A DNA stretch of 64,000 bases from JANSXG01 sp024743075 (lineage in GTDB: Bacteria; Planctomycetota; Phycisphaerae; Phycisphaerales; UBA1924): contig CP159477.1 of assembly GCA_042140185.1 (NCBI GenBank), forward strand, positions 806,001 through 870,000, in the 5' to 3' direction. The notes beneath the pieces are model-generated. The model had not been told where the DNA came from and ran no database searches. It saw only the letters and a program-made list of their open reading frames with translations. The first letter of the stretch is position 1; each line of letters begins with the position of its first letter. A program made the translations under genes and the position numbers. Positions 1 through 9,147 of the stretch are shown here, in pieces.

Positions 1-3000
1 AGGCTGCTGCCGTAGCCCGGTTCGCTGCTGGCGTTGAGTTTCCCTTCGCATCGCTCCTGCCACTCGAAATTGAGCCAAGGGACCCCGTCGCGGCTTTGCG
101 TTTCCCACGCGATTTCCAGGTGTCCGGCTTCGCACTTGAGCGCGCCGTACTTCATGGCGTTGGTGGCCAGTTCGTGGATGACCATGTGCAGTGCCAGGCA
201 CTGCTTCGGCGAGAGTGTGAGCTCGGGGCCGCCGATCGAGGCCTGGTTCGGCGAGGCGAGGCGTGGGTCGATCTCGCTCCGCACGATCTCTTCGAGAGAA
301 CATCCCTCCCAGTCGGTGCCGGTCAGGAGGCTGTGGACATTCGCGATGGCACGGAGCCGCTCCCCGAAGCTCTTCTTGAACGAGTTCAGACTGTTTGCGC
401 GGCGCAGCGTTTGGCTGGCGATCGCGTCGACCACGGCCAGTGTGTTCTTGACGCGATGGTTCAGTTCGCCCATCACGGTCGCCATGCGCTTCTCGTGCTG
501 CCTGCGTTCGGTGATGTCTTCGATGACGAGGACGATGCGATCGGGCTCGCCATCCTCGTTTTCCATCTGCCGTGCGCTGAGAAGCATGAACCGCGTGCCG
601 ATTGTGTCGAACTCGTGCTTTACCTCGAAATTTCTCAACTCGCTCTTGCTGGTGAGAATGCCCTCAAGATGCGCTCGGAGCTGCGGGATGTCCCACTGGC
701 GGTCGCCGAGCTGGTGGACGAACCGTCCTTCGGTTTGAGCGGGGTCAACCGCGAAGGTCTCGTAGAAGGCTTCGTTCGCGCTGTGCACGCGGAGGTCTTT
801 CTCGAGGACCAGCAGCGGGACCGGAGACGTCCGGAGCGTGGCCTCGGCGTAGTCCCGGGCGCGTTTGGTGCGCTCGTGCGCTTTGCGCAGGGCCTGCTCG
901 GCGATCTTCCGTTCGGTGATATCGCTGAACAGGATGGCGACCTTGTTGCTGCCGCTGCCGCCGAGTCGGAAGGCGTAGACATCGAACCAGCGGTTGCCCA
1001 CGGGTTTGGCCTGGTGCACGAAACGCGTCGGCTTGCCGGTCTTTGCGACGCTGCCGTAGGTCTCGAACCAGAAATCTTCGAGATCCGGGACGGCCTCGCG
1101 CATCGATTTGTTGAGCATTCCTTTGAGCCCCGTGTGCTTTTCGAACGCGGGGTTCATCTCGATGAACCGATAGTCGACGGGGTGATCGGCGGAGTCGAAA
1201 TCCACTTCGACCACGCAGTAGCCCTCGTCCATCGACTCGAACAGCGTCCGGAAGCGCTCCTCGCTCTCGCGCCTGGCCTGTTCGGCGTGAACCTGCTGGG
1301 TGATGTCAACGCTCGCGGCCACCACACCCTGGGCCTGGCCGTTCGCGTCCTTGACGGCGGAGACGCTGTTGCTGACCCACACCTCGGAGCCGTTCGGGCG
1401 GATGTACCGCTTGTCGATCCGGAACGGTTCTCCTTCGGTTACCAGCTTTTCGAAGAGCGGGATGTTTCGTGACAGGTCATCGGGGTGGGTGATGTCCTGC
1501 ATGCGCAGCTTGTACAGGTCGTTCGGGCTTCGGCCGACGATGTCGCTGTATCGCTGGTTGACGAGGAGGAATCGTCCGGTGAGGTCGGTGTGGGCGATGC
1601 CGGCGATGGTCTGATCGAAGATTCCGCGGAGCCGCTCTTCGCTGTGGCGCAGGGCGGTTTCCGCCTGCTTGCGCTCGTGGACGTCGAACACCGAGCCGAC
1701 AAAGCCGAGGAAGTTGCCGTCCTCGTCGAAACTGGGCTTGCCCGCGTCGATGCACCAACGGTACTGGCCGTCGGCCCGCCGGAGACGATAGTCGAGCGAA
1801 AACGCTTCGTGGCTTTCGTTCGCTTCGAGGAAGATGCGTCCGGATTCGTCGCGGTCGTCGGGGTGAACCGCGTCCAGCCAACCGAGTCCGAGCGCCTCCT
1901 GTTCGCGCTGTCCGGTGTAGTCGTACCAGCCGCGCGAGAGGAAGGTCGCGGCGCCGCCGGGGTCGGTGATCCAGAGCATGGCCGGTGCCGCGTCGGCCAT
2001 GTTGAGGAACCGGCGCTCGCTCTCGAGCAGCGCCCGCTCGGTGGCCTTCTCTTCTGTGAGGTCGCGGGCCTCGATCACCGTGCCGACGGGCTTGCCCGTC
2101 TCGTCACGGATGGGGCTGGCCATGAAGGCGACCGGGTAGAAGTGTCCGTCCTTGTGGACGAATACTTCTTCGCCGCTTTCGCGGTCGTTCTCCGGGAACG
2201 CCTGATCGATCGGGCATTCGGAGAGAGGGTAGGGTGAGCCGTCGGGCCGGGTATGGTGGAGAACATCGTGCAGAGGGCGGCCGACCGTTTCGGCGAGTTC
2301 GAAGCCGGTCATGGCCTCGGCCGCGGGGTTCATGAAGACGCAATGCTGGCGCTCGTCCATGACGAACAGCGCGGTCGTTGCGTTGTCGGTCACGGTGGCG
2401 TAGAGGCGTTTCTGTCTGTCGATTGCCCGCTCGAATGCTTTGCGCTCGGTAATGTCGCGCGCGATCTTTGACGCACCGATGATGCGACCGTTCGAATCGA
2501 GCACCGGGGATACCGTGAGCGAGATGTCCACGAGGGAACCGTCTTTGCGTCGGCGGATTGTTTCGTAGTGCTCGATGCGCTGACCGGCGCGGATGGCGCC
2601 GATGATCTGGGATTCCTCGTCCAGGCGATCGTGCGGGATCAGCATGGTCACCGAGCGACCGATCGCTTCTTCGGCGGTGTAGCCGAATATTCGCTCGGCG
2701 CCCTCGTTCCATGACTCGATGACGCCGTCGAGCGTCTTGCTGATGATCGCGTCGCTTGAGGACTGGACGATGGCGGCGAGGCGGGCGCTGGCCCTGTCGT
2801 GTTGGCGGCGCAGCGTGATGTCGGTTATCAGGGCGTAGAACCCGGCGACGGATCCGTCGGGGCGCTCGTCAGGAACATAGTCGCAGTGCACGGTTCGTCG
2901 CTGGCCGTTGGAGAATGGGATCTCCGCCTCGAAACTGACGCGCTCTCCGTCCAGGGCTTTTCGGACATGCGGTTCGATGACGGCGTACGCGTCGTCGCCG

Positions 3001-3746
3001 ACTACCTCGCTCACGAGGCGGCCGTGGATATCGTCGCGGTCGTGGCCGAACCACTGTTCGTACCCTCGGTTGTTGAACCGGTAGCGGGCGTCGGCGTCGA
3101 CGTAGGCGATCAGTGCCGGCATCGCGTCAGCGATCAGCGTCAGACGGTCTGCGGCTTCAGCCGCCTGTTCCGAGGCCCGTTTGCCGTTTGAGATATCGAT
3201 CGTGACGCCGTCGAACCGCTTGGGAGTGCCGTCGGGCGCGTAGTCCGCGCGACCGATGGCGCGGATCCAGTTGCTAGCGTCGGTTTCCGGATCGACGGTG
3301 CGGTACTCGATATCGTAGGTGGTTCGCTGCTCGATCGCGTGCGCGATGGCATCGCGGGTGCGCTGCCGATCGTCCGGGTGGATGCGATCGTAGAACGTGT
3401 CGATCGTGACGAGGGCATCGGCGGGCAGGTGGAAGTGAGCTTTGACGTATTCGTCCCAGTGGAGCACATCGAAAGGCAGGTTGCAGTACCAGTACCCGAC
3501 ACCGGTAGCGCGGCGGACGAACGCCCAACGGTCCTCGGATTCCTGCCGCGACTTCTCTGCCCGACGCATGGCCTCGGGTTGGTCGCAATCGACGATGACA
3601 GCGTTGGTGCCGTTTGCAGGTTCTGATCGTTCTGCGACGGCCTCGACCACGAAACCGCTTTTGCGGAGCACCCGCGCGATAGCGTCTGCGGTCGCGGCAT
3701 CATCGTTTTCCACGAGGATACGAGCACGCGATCCGTTGCCGGTCAT
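1..3746 (-). CDS. Multi-PAS sensor histidine kinase, HWE/HisKA_2 type (partial, runs off left edge)
   Basis: One uninterrupted reading frame of about 1248 codons starts at the ATG at 3746 (AAGAAG just upstream) and is still open at base 1. The first ~60 residues look like a degenerate receiver domain (VENDD near the start, VIVDCD later). Then come about eight PAS domains, recognisable by repeats such as WNEGAERIFGYTAEE and by DITERR/DITERK linkers. Near residue 1095 the phosphoacceptor box ELNHRVKNTLAVV appears, followed by HELATNAMKYGAL, the N box of the HWE/HisKA_2 ATPase; the G box and stop lie outside the window. No membrane segment is visible, so the protein is probably cytoplasmic and senses small ligands, redox or light through its PAS domains. 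Before integration of the element it lay directly downstream of tRNA-Asp. Family assignment is firm; the signal and output partner are unknown. Confidence 0.9.
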   Translation of the reverse strand, partial: MTGNGSRARILVENDDAATADAIARVLRKSGFVVEAVAERSEPANGTNAVIVDCDQPEAMRRAEKSRQESEDRWAFVRRATGVGYWYCNLPFDVLHWDEYVKAHFHLPADALVTIDTFYDRIHPDDRQRTRDAIAHAIEQRTTYDIEYRTVDPETDASNWIRAIGRADYAPDGTPKRFDGVTIDISNGKRASEQAAEAADRLTLIADAMPALIAYVDADARYRFNNRGYEQWFGHDRDDIHGRLVSEVVGDDAYAVIEPHVRKALDGERVSFEAEIPFSNGQRRTVHCDYVPDERPDGSVAGFYALITDITLRRQHDRASARLAAIVQSSSDAIISKTLDGVIESWNEGAERIFGYTAEEAIGRSVTMLIPHDRLDEESQIIGAIRAGQRIEHYETIRRRKDGSLVDISLTVSPVLDSNGRIIGASKIARDITERKAFERAIDRQKRLYATVTDNATTALFVMDERQHCVFMNPAAEAMTGFELAETVGRPLHDVLHHTRPDGSPYPLSECPIDQAFPENDRESGEEVFVHKDGHFYPVAFMASPIRDETGKPVGTVIEARDLTEEKATERALLESERRFLNMADAAPAMLWITDPGGAATFLSRGWYDYTGQREQEALGLGWLDAVHPDDRDESGRIFLEANESHEAFSLDYRLRRADGQYRWCIDAGKPSFDEDGNFLGFVGSVFDVHERKQAETALRHSEERLRGIFDQTIAGIAHTDLTGRFLLVNQRYSDIVGRSPNDLYKLRMQDITHPDDLSRNIPLFEKLVTEGEPFRIDKRYIRPNGSEVWVSNSVSAVKDANGQAQGVVAASVDITQQVHAEQARRESEERFRTLFESMDEGYCVVEVDFDSADHPVDYRFIEMNPAFEKHTGLKGMLNKSMREAVPDLEDFWFETYGSVAKTGKPTRFVHQAKPVGNRWFDVYAFRLGGSGSNKVAILFSDITERKIAEQALRKAHERTKRARDYAEATLRTSPVPLLVLEKDLRVHSANEAFYETFAVDPAQTEGRFVHQLGDRQWDIPQLRAHLEGILTSKSELRNFEVKHEFDTIGTRFMLLSARQMENEDGEPDRIVLVIEDITERRQHEKRMATVMGELNHRVKNTLAVVDAIASQTLRRANSLNSFKKSFGERLRAIANVHSLLTGTDWEGCSLEEIVRSEIDPRLASPNQASIGGPELTLSPKQCLALHMVIHELATNAMKYGALKCEAGHLEIAWETQSRDGVPWLNFEWQERCEGKLNASSEPGYGSS

Positions 3747-3874
3747 CTTCTTGGTTTCGCGATCGGACAACTCGGTGATCGTAGCATGGGCGGCGCGGGT
3801 TCCCCCGCGCAAACTGGTCCATTCCAAACGGAAAGCGATTGCCCATTGCTGAATGGTGTATTCGCCCCCCGCGC

Positions 3875-3903
3875 AAAAAAAAACTCCGCAGCAAGCGGAG
3901 TTT
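3875..3903 (-). terminator. Original tRNA-Asp terminator, now stranded at the left end
   Basis: On the minus strand a 9-bp stem (AAACTCCGC pairing with GCGGAGTTT, 3881-3903) is followed by a run of nine T residues (3875-3883). It lies directly 3' of the left copy of the tRNA-Asp 3' half, where the chromosomal tRNA gene would have terminated before integration. Confidence 0.8.
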
Positions 3904-3904
3904 C

Positions 3905-3949
<45 letters not shown>

Positions 3950-4422
3950 AACTCGGATGACGAAGACTCGCCGCCGTCCACTTAGCGAAAACCGCCCTTG
4001 TGTTGCCGCTACGGGGTTTTCCAGCTGCCAGTCTGGTGCAAGTCCGGTCTGGCTCGGGTCCGGTTCAGGGCGCAGTTTGGGCGCAAGAGCGCCACTGCGG
4101 CCTCAAATTGCGTGACGCGCCTTGCGCCCAGCAGCCGGTTGACATCGGGCACCTGCATCCTTTTTCCCAAGATCAAACCCGCATCTGACAGCCCGTGGAT
4201 GATCTGTTCTGCTGAAAGCTCGATCCGAGCCAAGACACTCGCCACTCAGATGTGTCCGCTCGCTGCACGACGAGTGGACGGGGTTCCACGGGGCGGACCA
4301 ATTGTCAGCTGACTATAAAATTTTCGAAATTCCGAGTGGTAATTGGCATTCTCGGCCACCCAGATGTCAATTGGTGCGGTATTATTCGGTGAACCTGTAA
4401 AACAAGGTTTACGGAGGCGTTT
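3950..4422. other. Left end of the element, no gene supported
   Basis: About 470 bases between attL and the XRE-ImmA gene. The only notable reading frame is the rightward extension through attL to a stop at 4113-4115; in an excised circle it would be the tail of the integrase (see findings). No independent gene is supported. Confidence 0.5.
4392..4409. promoter_or_regulatory. Small inverted repeat upstream of XRE-ImmA gene
   Basis: Half sites AACCT and AGGTT are separated by eight bases and lie 14 bases before the GTG start at 4423. The position fits an autoregulatory operator for the HTH regulator it precedes, but binding is inferred from position only. Confidence 0.35.
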
Positions 4423-5553
4423 GTGGCGGACGGACCCAACCATCTGGCAGTGAAGCTGAAGCAAGCCCGGCTGGCGACCGGCTTATCCACCCGAAAAGTG
4501 GCTGAATTGCTGGCTCACCGCGTGAAAGTGTCCCACGCCTCAATCGCGAACTACGAGGCAGGTCGCAGCCAGCCGACGATGGAATTGCTCACCAACTTGG
4601 CCCGCCTGTATGAGCGGCCGCTTAACTGGTTCCTGACCGACTCCCTGACAATTGAGAACATCCGGTATCGGAACCGCAAGTCTCGCGTGAGACAGGGGGA
4701 CTTGGCCCGGTATGAGGCCCATGGCGTGAAGTGGATCCAGGCCTACCGTGCTCTGGAACGCACGGTGAATGAGCCGCTCGCCGGCGATCTGGAGGGCTTT
4801 CGATTCGAACCCGGGGAAACGGGGGCCGCGGCTGCGACGCGGCTTCGCGAAGAGCTCCGTCTCAAGCCCGAAGATAAGGTGACCAGCGTCGCCGATCTTC
4901 TCGAGCGTCTGGGCGTTCGTGCGATCGAACTCCCCACCAATCTGGCCCTCGACGGCTTTGCGGCACGGGCAGGGAACGAGTATGTCGTCGTGCTCAACTC
5001 GACCGTGCCCAGTGATCGAGCACGGCTCAACGCGGCCCACGAGGTCGGGCATGTGCTCGCCGGGGACTGCGATACCAACGACATCGACAACACTGGACCA
5101 AACGAAGATCGCGCCTTTGATTTCGCCTCTCACCTCCTTCTCACAGACACCATGCTGCAGCAAGCGCTCCGTGAGCGGTCGATGGTCCGCTTGGTTCAGT
5201 TCAAGGAACGGTTCGGCATCAGCGTGGGGGCGATGATCTACAGAGGCCAGCAATGCGGCTTGATTACTGAGTCGCTTGCTAAGCGTATTTGGATGGAGAT
5301 CAACCGGCGAGGCTGGAGACAAAATGAGCCCGGGTATGTTGCCGAGGATCGCTCGGTTCGGTTCGAGCGATTGTTAGATTCCGAGCTTCTGGAGGAGCGA
5401 CTGACCATCAATCAAGCTGCGGAGTTGACCGGTGTTCGAGCGGACGAACTCCGCGAGCGTCACGAATGGGCTTTGGGATTGGTCGCATGGCGGTCCAGTC
5501 CCTACGGGAAAACGACGGATGAGGAGCGTCCACACCTGCGGCTGGTGTATTAG
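4423..5553 (+). CDS. XRE-family HTH regulator fused to ImmA/IrrE metallopeptidase domain
   Basis: 376 residues. The GTG start at 4423 is preceded by GGAGG at good spacing. Residues ~10-65 form an XRE helix-turn-helix (LSTRKVAELLAHRVKVSHAS, then IANYEAGRSQP). The C-terminal half is an ImmA/IrrE (DUF955) zinc peptidase with the HEXXH motif HEVGH inside AAHEVGHVLAGD near residue 206, followed by downstream acidic residues. Proteins of this type act as repressor-proteases: they sense damage or a signal and cleave or release a regulator, as ImmA does for the ICE repressor in Bacillus. It is the first gene of the element and probably forms an operon with the small gene at 5651. It may control excision or a defence response; the target cannot be read from sequence. 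Confidence 0.85.
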   Translation: MADGPNHLAVKLKQARLATGLSTRKVAELLAHRVKVSHASIANYEAGRSQPTMELLTNLARLYERPLNWFLTDSLTIENIRYRNRKSRVRQGDLARYEAHGVKWIQAYRALERTVNEPLAGDLEGFRFEPGETGAAAATRLREELRLKPEDKVTSVADLLERLGVRAIELPTNLALDGFAARAGNEYVVVLNSTVPSDRARLNAAHEVGHVLAGDCDTNDIDNTGPNEDRAFDFASHLLLTDTMLQQALRERSMVRLVQFKERFGISVGAMIYRGQQCGLITESLAKRIWMEINRRGWRQNEPGYVAEDRSVRFERLLDSELLEERLTINQAAELTGVRADELRERHEWALGLVAWRSSPYGKTTDEERPHLRLVY

Positions 5554-5650
5554 CCGCGAATCGATGGGGGGCCGAGCATCGTGCGCGACCCGTTTCCGCA
5601 ACATGGGGGCTTCGGACTATCCATGAGAAGAGCCCGCCACGGAGATCAAA

Positions 5651-6172
5651 ATGAAACCTCGGAGATGTATTCACCTCAACCCGATCGAGCATGAGACGCT
5701 CGCTCGTCTCTATCTCGATCGGCGAATCGCGAGCGACCGGTACATGCATCGGCCCAACGATTTGCGAGATTTGACTGCGGCGTTCAACGGTCTCACCGGG
5801 CGTGAGGATGCGCCTGAGGAGATCCTGCACTACATGCAGACCAAACGCCGGACCAAGGGGCAGTGGCCCAAGTTGAACGGCGGCCACCTCCGGTTGCCAC
5901 TCGTGCTCGGTAGGCTTGTCGAGCCAGAGCATGTTGATGTGCTCTGTCGTATCTACGAGGAGTTCGACTGCGGGCCGGAGACGTTCGTGCAAGATCGCAA
6001 AATGGCGATTCGGCTCGAGCGCCTCTTCGAAGAGGAGACGGGCATCCGGAAGCGCGGATATGTCCTCGCCACGGCGATGATCGAGCTTCGCAAAGACAGT
6101 CTGCTTCCGAAGCACGGACGTAAGCCGCGCGGCTTCGACGACTTCGACGAAGCTGAAGACGCGACGCGTTAA
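5651..6172 (+). CDS. Hypothetical protein, probable partner of the XRE-ImmA regulator
   Basis: 173 residues, rich in Arg and acidic residues, mostly helical by composition, with no signal peptide or membrane segment. The ATG at 5651 follows GGAG seven bases upstream. It lies 97 bases after the XRE-ImmA gene on the same strand, so a shared operon is likely. I do not recognise a family. Motifs such as LRLPLVLGRLVEP and ETGIRKRGYVLATAMIEL suggest a small globular domain. Short unknown proteins encoded next to ImmA-type proteases are often their substrates, but no cleavage site or HTH is visible to support that here. Confidence 0.6.
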   Translation: MKPRRCIHLNPIEHETLARLYLDRRIASDRYMHRPNDLRDLTAAFNGLTGREDAPEEILHYMQTKRRTKGQWPKLNGGHLRLPLVLGRLVEPEHVDVLCRIYEEFDCGPETFVQDRKMAIRLERLFEEETGIRKRGYVLATAMIELRKDSLLPKHGRKPRGFDDFDEAEDATR

Positions 6173-6299
6173 AGCGTTGCGTGATTCCTTCATTCCGGCA
6201 GAGCGGAAGTCGCCAAAGTCATTCGCTCCGTTGATACAACCCCAGCTATCTGTTCGGATTTCGTTTTCACCAATCGCCCTCCTGGGCAGAAGGAACGTC

Positions 6300-6491
6300 A
6301 TGGCAAAGAAGGAACCGCTCAAACCCGGTAGCACAGCCCCCCGATCTGGCCAATACCAAGAAATCGGCCCCCGTGGCGGCAAAGGCCGTGAGGTGACTAC
6401 AGTGAAGGGCGAGCCGCTTCCCCCGACCACCAAGCCAGGCAGCACCTACAAGCTCGTCGACCCGAGCAAGAACAAATCTGGTCGCGGCTGA
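6300..6491 (+). CDS. YjzC-like small protein
   Basis: 63 residues. The ATG at 6300 follows AGAAGGA. The body (SGQYQEIGPRGGKGREVT, then KGEPLPPTTKPGSTYKLVD) closely matches the pattern of the Bacillus YjzC family, small Gly/Pro/Lys-rich proteins of unknown function. It is probably a conserved accessory peptide; nothing suggests a catalytic site. Confidence 0.7.
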   Translation: MAKKEPLKPGSTAPRSGQYQEIGPRGGKGREVTTVKGEPLPPTTKPGSTYKLVDPSKNKSGRG

Positions 6492-7185
6492 CGCATAAGT
6501 CGAAGTTGCTGAGCCGTTGGGAAGTCTCGTAGAAAAGCGCCCGCGAACGTGGCTCACGTCGGACTCAAGTCATCGGTGCTCAGCGACCGTTGCTTCGGCA
6601 ACCGCATCGTAGGCTTTCCGATCTAAAGTTTGTGCTGTGTAAGTTCGGTACCGGGTGGGATGTCGATATCGTCCAAATCTTGTCAATCTCGAAAACCGAT
6701 TCAGAAAAGCGTCCTGGGACGGCACGGTTGATGCTGCTAGATCACGCGAATACGAACGTCTGGATGGATCAGATCCAGCACTTCGAGCATGCCGAATCGA
6801 AGCAGTGCACGGACGATGTGAAGGAATGAGTTGGCTAGTGGGATGCTGGCTTGCGAGACTAACCCTGGCAGCCGTCAGAAGCGAGGCCTGCATCGGGTGC
6901 CGAATGGCACCTAATGTGCGTCTTGGGTCCGAGAGTGGCAAGGGAGTACTGGCTTAGGTAAACCAAACGCCTCCAGGCGGGGCGAAGATTGCCGAGGTCA
7001 GGTTTGCAACTCACGGCAGCGAGGGAAAAACCCGCTGCTACACTCTGCCGAAAGGTGTAGCGTTCGCGGGGCAGGTCAATGCCGGATGGTGCCGGGCCAT
7101 GCACCGCAAGCCACACCCAAAGTGCTCGTCACCGAAAATGCCGAGCGCCTGCGGCTATCAGCATTATTGAGGGCAAGAATCAATC
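6492..7185. other. About 690-base gap without a supported gene
   Basis: Short frames exist on both strands (for example 6570-6941 minus) but they are Arg/Ser-rich, lack good ribosome-binding sites and have no recognisable domain. No strong hairpin array or repeat stands out. It may hold the promoter of the OLD-type gene. Confidence 0.4.
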
Positions 7186-9072
7186 ATGAAACTCCTTTCG
7201 TTCCATGTCCGCAAATTCCGGAACATCGTGGACTCCGGCGAGGTGACAGTCGATGCAGATGTGACCTGCTTGGTCGGCAAGAACGAAGCTGGCAAGTCCG
7301 GCCTGCTCGAAGCTCTCTACATGTTGAACCCAGCCTATGGCGAGGAGTTCAACGTCCGCGACCAATATCCGCGTTGGCTAGCGGCAAAGGATCGAAGGGC
7401 GGGCGATCTGGAAGAAGTGTCCCCGATCGCGGCAACCTTTGCATTGAGCGAAGATGACCGATTCGCCGTCGAGAACGTCCTCGGGAAGGGTATATTGACC
7501 GGTAATCGGCTGACGATTCATAAAAAGTACTCAGGCAACTCCACTTGGAGCTTCGGGTGGAACGAGGGTGCAGCTGTTCAAAATCTTGTCGCTGACATGC
7601 CCGCAGGTGTTCAGGAGCAGCTCGCTGACGTTAAGAAACTCGAAGAGCTGAAGACCAAACTCAAAGAGTTGCCCTCGCACGACGATGGACCAACGGCCGA
7701 CGAACTGGCACAGGCTCAGCAAGCGATCCAAGACAGGGGCTTGCACGACACCGGTGTATGGCATCGAATCGTCGGAATACTAAAGGATCAGTTGCCCCGC
7801 TTCTTTCGGTTCACGAGTTACAGCACGCTTCCGGGGCGAATCGACTTTGACGAAATCAGGGGCCACAAGGGCCGGCCGGGAGAGGACGCACTTCAAACAG
7901 CTCGGGCTCTGCTGAAGCTCGCTGGCACGGACCTTGATCAACTCGGCGATGACGATTACGAAGACCGGAAGGCAGAGCTTGAGGCTGTGTCGATCGACCT
8001 TACGAACCAAGTGTTTGAGTACTGGAAGCAAAACCCTCATCTGAAAGTCAGCATCGACGTCGATAAGGCGACAGTCACGAGGCCGAACGGAAGAAGTGCA
8101 GTTGCTCAGTTCCTCGACATCCGGCTGCAGGATTCGCGCACCGGATATTCGAACAACTTCAAGCAACGTTCGTCGGGCTTTCAGTGGTTTTTTTCGTTCC
8201 TCGCTGCTTTCAGCGAGTTTGAAGGTAAGTCCGCGCCAATAATCCTGCTTGACGAGCCGGCACTGACACTGCATGGGAGAGCGCAGGGAGACTTTCTTCG
8301 CTTCATCAACGACCGGCTTGCGCCTGTCGCACCGGTGCTTTATACCACGCACTCTCCGTTCATGATCGAGCCGGATCGTCTGGAGCGAGTACGCATTGTA
8401 GAAGACAAAGGCCCTCCCGAGGGCGCCACTGTGAACACGGAGGTCATGGCTGCGGACGCCGACAGTTTGTTCCCGCTGCAGGCAGCGCTCGGGTATGACA
8501 TTGCCCAGAATCTCTTCGTCGGCGCGAACACCCTGCTTGTCGAAGGAACATCCGACTATATCTACCTGACTGTCATGAGTCGGCTGTGCCAGCAGACCGA
8601 GAGAGCAAGTCTCGATGAGCGGTGGCGTGTCCTCCCGGCGGGTGGGGCAACCAACATCCCCACATTTGTGAGCCTCATCGGGCCACACCTTGACGTGACC
8701 GTCCTTGCGGATGCTGACACAAAGGGAATGCAGCGCGTTACCGGGATGGTCGAGAGGAAGCTGCTCTCTTCAGTTCGCTTGATATTCGCGAACGTAGCCG
8801 GCGCAACCGATAACGCCGATATCGAGGACCTGTTCAGCGAAGGTGACTACGTCGCTCTCTACAACAAGACCTACGGCACCAACCTAAAAGTGAAGGATCT
8901 GCCCAAGGGTGATCGAGTCGTCAAACGGATCGAGTCGAAGCTCAAGCCGTTTGTCCACGGCGAAGTTGCCGAAACGCTGCTCCGCCAACATCAGGAGATG
9001 AAGTTCTCTGACACGACGTTGGATCGTTTCGCCGCGCTCATCTCTGCTATCAACGAGACGCTCGAAACGTGA
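7186..9072 (+). CDS. OLD-family ATPase with TOPRIM nuclease domain
   Basis: 628 residues, cytoplasmic. The N-terminus is an AAA/ABC-type ATPase typical of OLD/RecF-like proteins: KLLSFHVRKFRNI followed by Walker A GKNEAGKS (residues ~31-38). The signature-like region SSGFQWFFSFLAAF and Walker B IILLDEPALTLHG lie near residues 325-365. The C-terminal part is a TOPRIM nuclease domain: LLVEGTSDYIYL near residue 455 and VTVLADADTKG near 505. OLD proteins are DNA nucleases found in phage P2, in Gabija (GajA) and in retron systems. Here no UvrD-like helicase (GajB) or reverse transcriptase is adjacent, so this looks like a solitary class-1 OLD nuclease, probably a phage-defence or plasmid-competition factor. 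The next genes (par) are convergent. Confidence 0.85.
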   Translation: MKLLSFHVRKFRNIVDSGEVTVDADVTCLVGKNEAGKSGLLEALYMLNPAYGEEFNVRDQYPRWLAAKDRRAGDLEEVSPIAATFALSEDDRFAVENVLGKGILTGNRLTIHKKYSGNSTWSFGWNEGAAVQNLVADMPAGVQEQLADVKKLEELKTKLKELPSHDDGPTADELAQAQQAIQDRGLHDTGVWHRIVGILKDQLPRFFRFTSYSTLPGRIDFDEIRGHKGRPGEDALQTARALLKLAGTDLDQLGDDDYEDRKAELEAVSIDLTNQVFEYWKQNPHLKVSIDVDKATVTRPNGRSAVAQFLDIRLQDSRTGYSNNFKQRSSGFQWFFSFLAAFSEFEGKSAPIILLDEPALTLHGRAQGDFLRFINDRLAPVAPVLYTTHSPFMIEPDRLERVRIVEDKGPPEGATVNTEVMAADADSLFPLQAALGYDIAQNLFVGANTLLVEGTSDYIYLTVMSRLCQQTERASLDERWRVLPAGGATNIPTFVSLIGPHLDVTVLADADTKGMQRVTGMVERKLLSSVRLIFANVAGATDNADIEDLFSEGDYVALYNKTYGTNLKVKDLPKGDRVVKRIESKLKPFVHGEVAETLLRQHQEMKFSDTTLDRFAALISAINETLET

Positions 9073-9147
9073 ATCGACAGTAGCCTGCCCTCAAGGTTGG
9101 GGACTCCTCTGCTCTCCGACGAGTTTGGCTGAAGCGTTCCATGTCGA

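Noticed and set aside
96..2237. Two long plus-strand frames (96-1472 and 1485-2237)
   Set aside because: They are codon-register shadows of the minus-strand kinase, whose frame is continuous and gives clear PAS and HisKA_2 motifs.
5408..6445. A 345-codon minus-strand frame opposite the XRE-ImmA partner gene
   Set aside because: Low-complexity composition, no domain, and it opposes a gene with a good ribosome-binding site.
7186..9072. A Gabija system (GajA)
   Set aside because: OLD-type ATPase/TOPRIM is present but no UvrD-like GajB follows; the next genes are convergent ParA and its partner.
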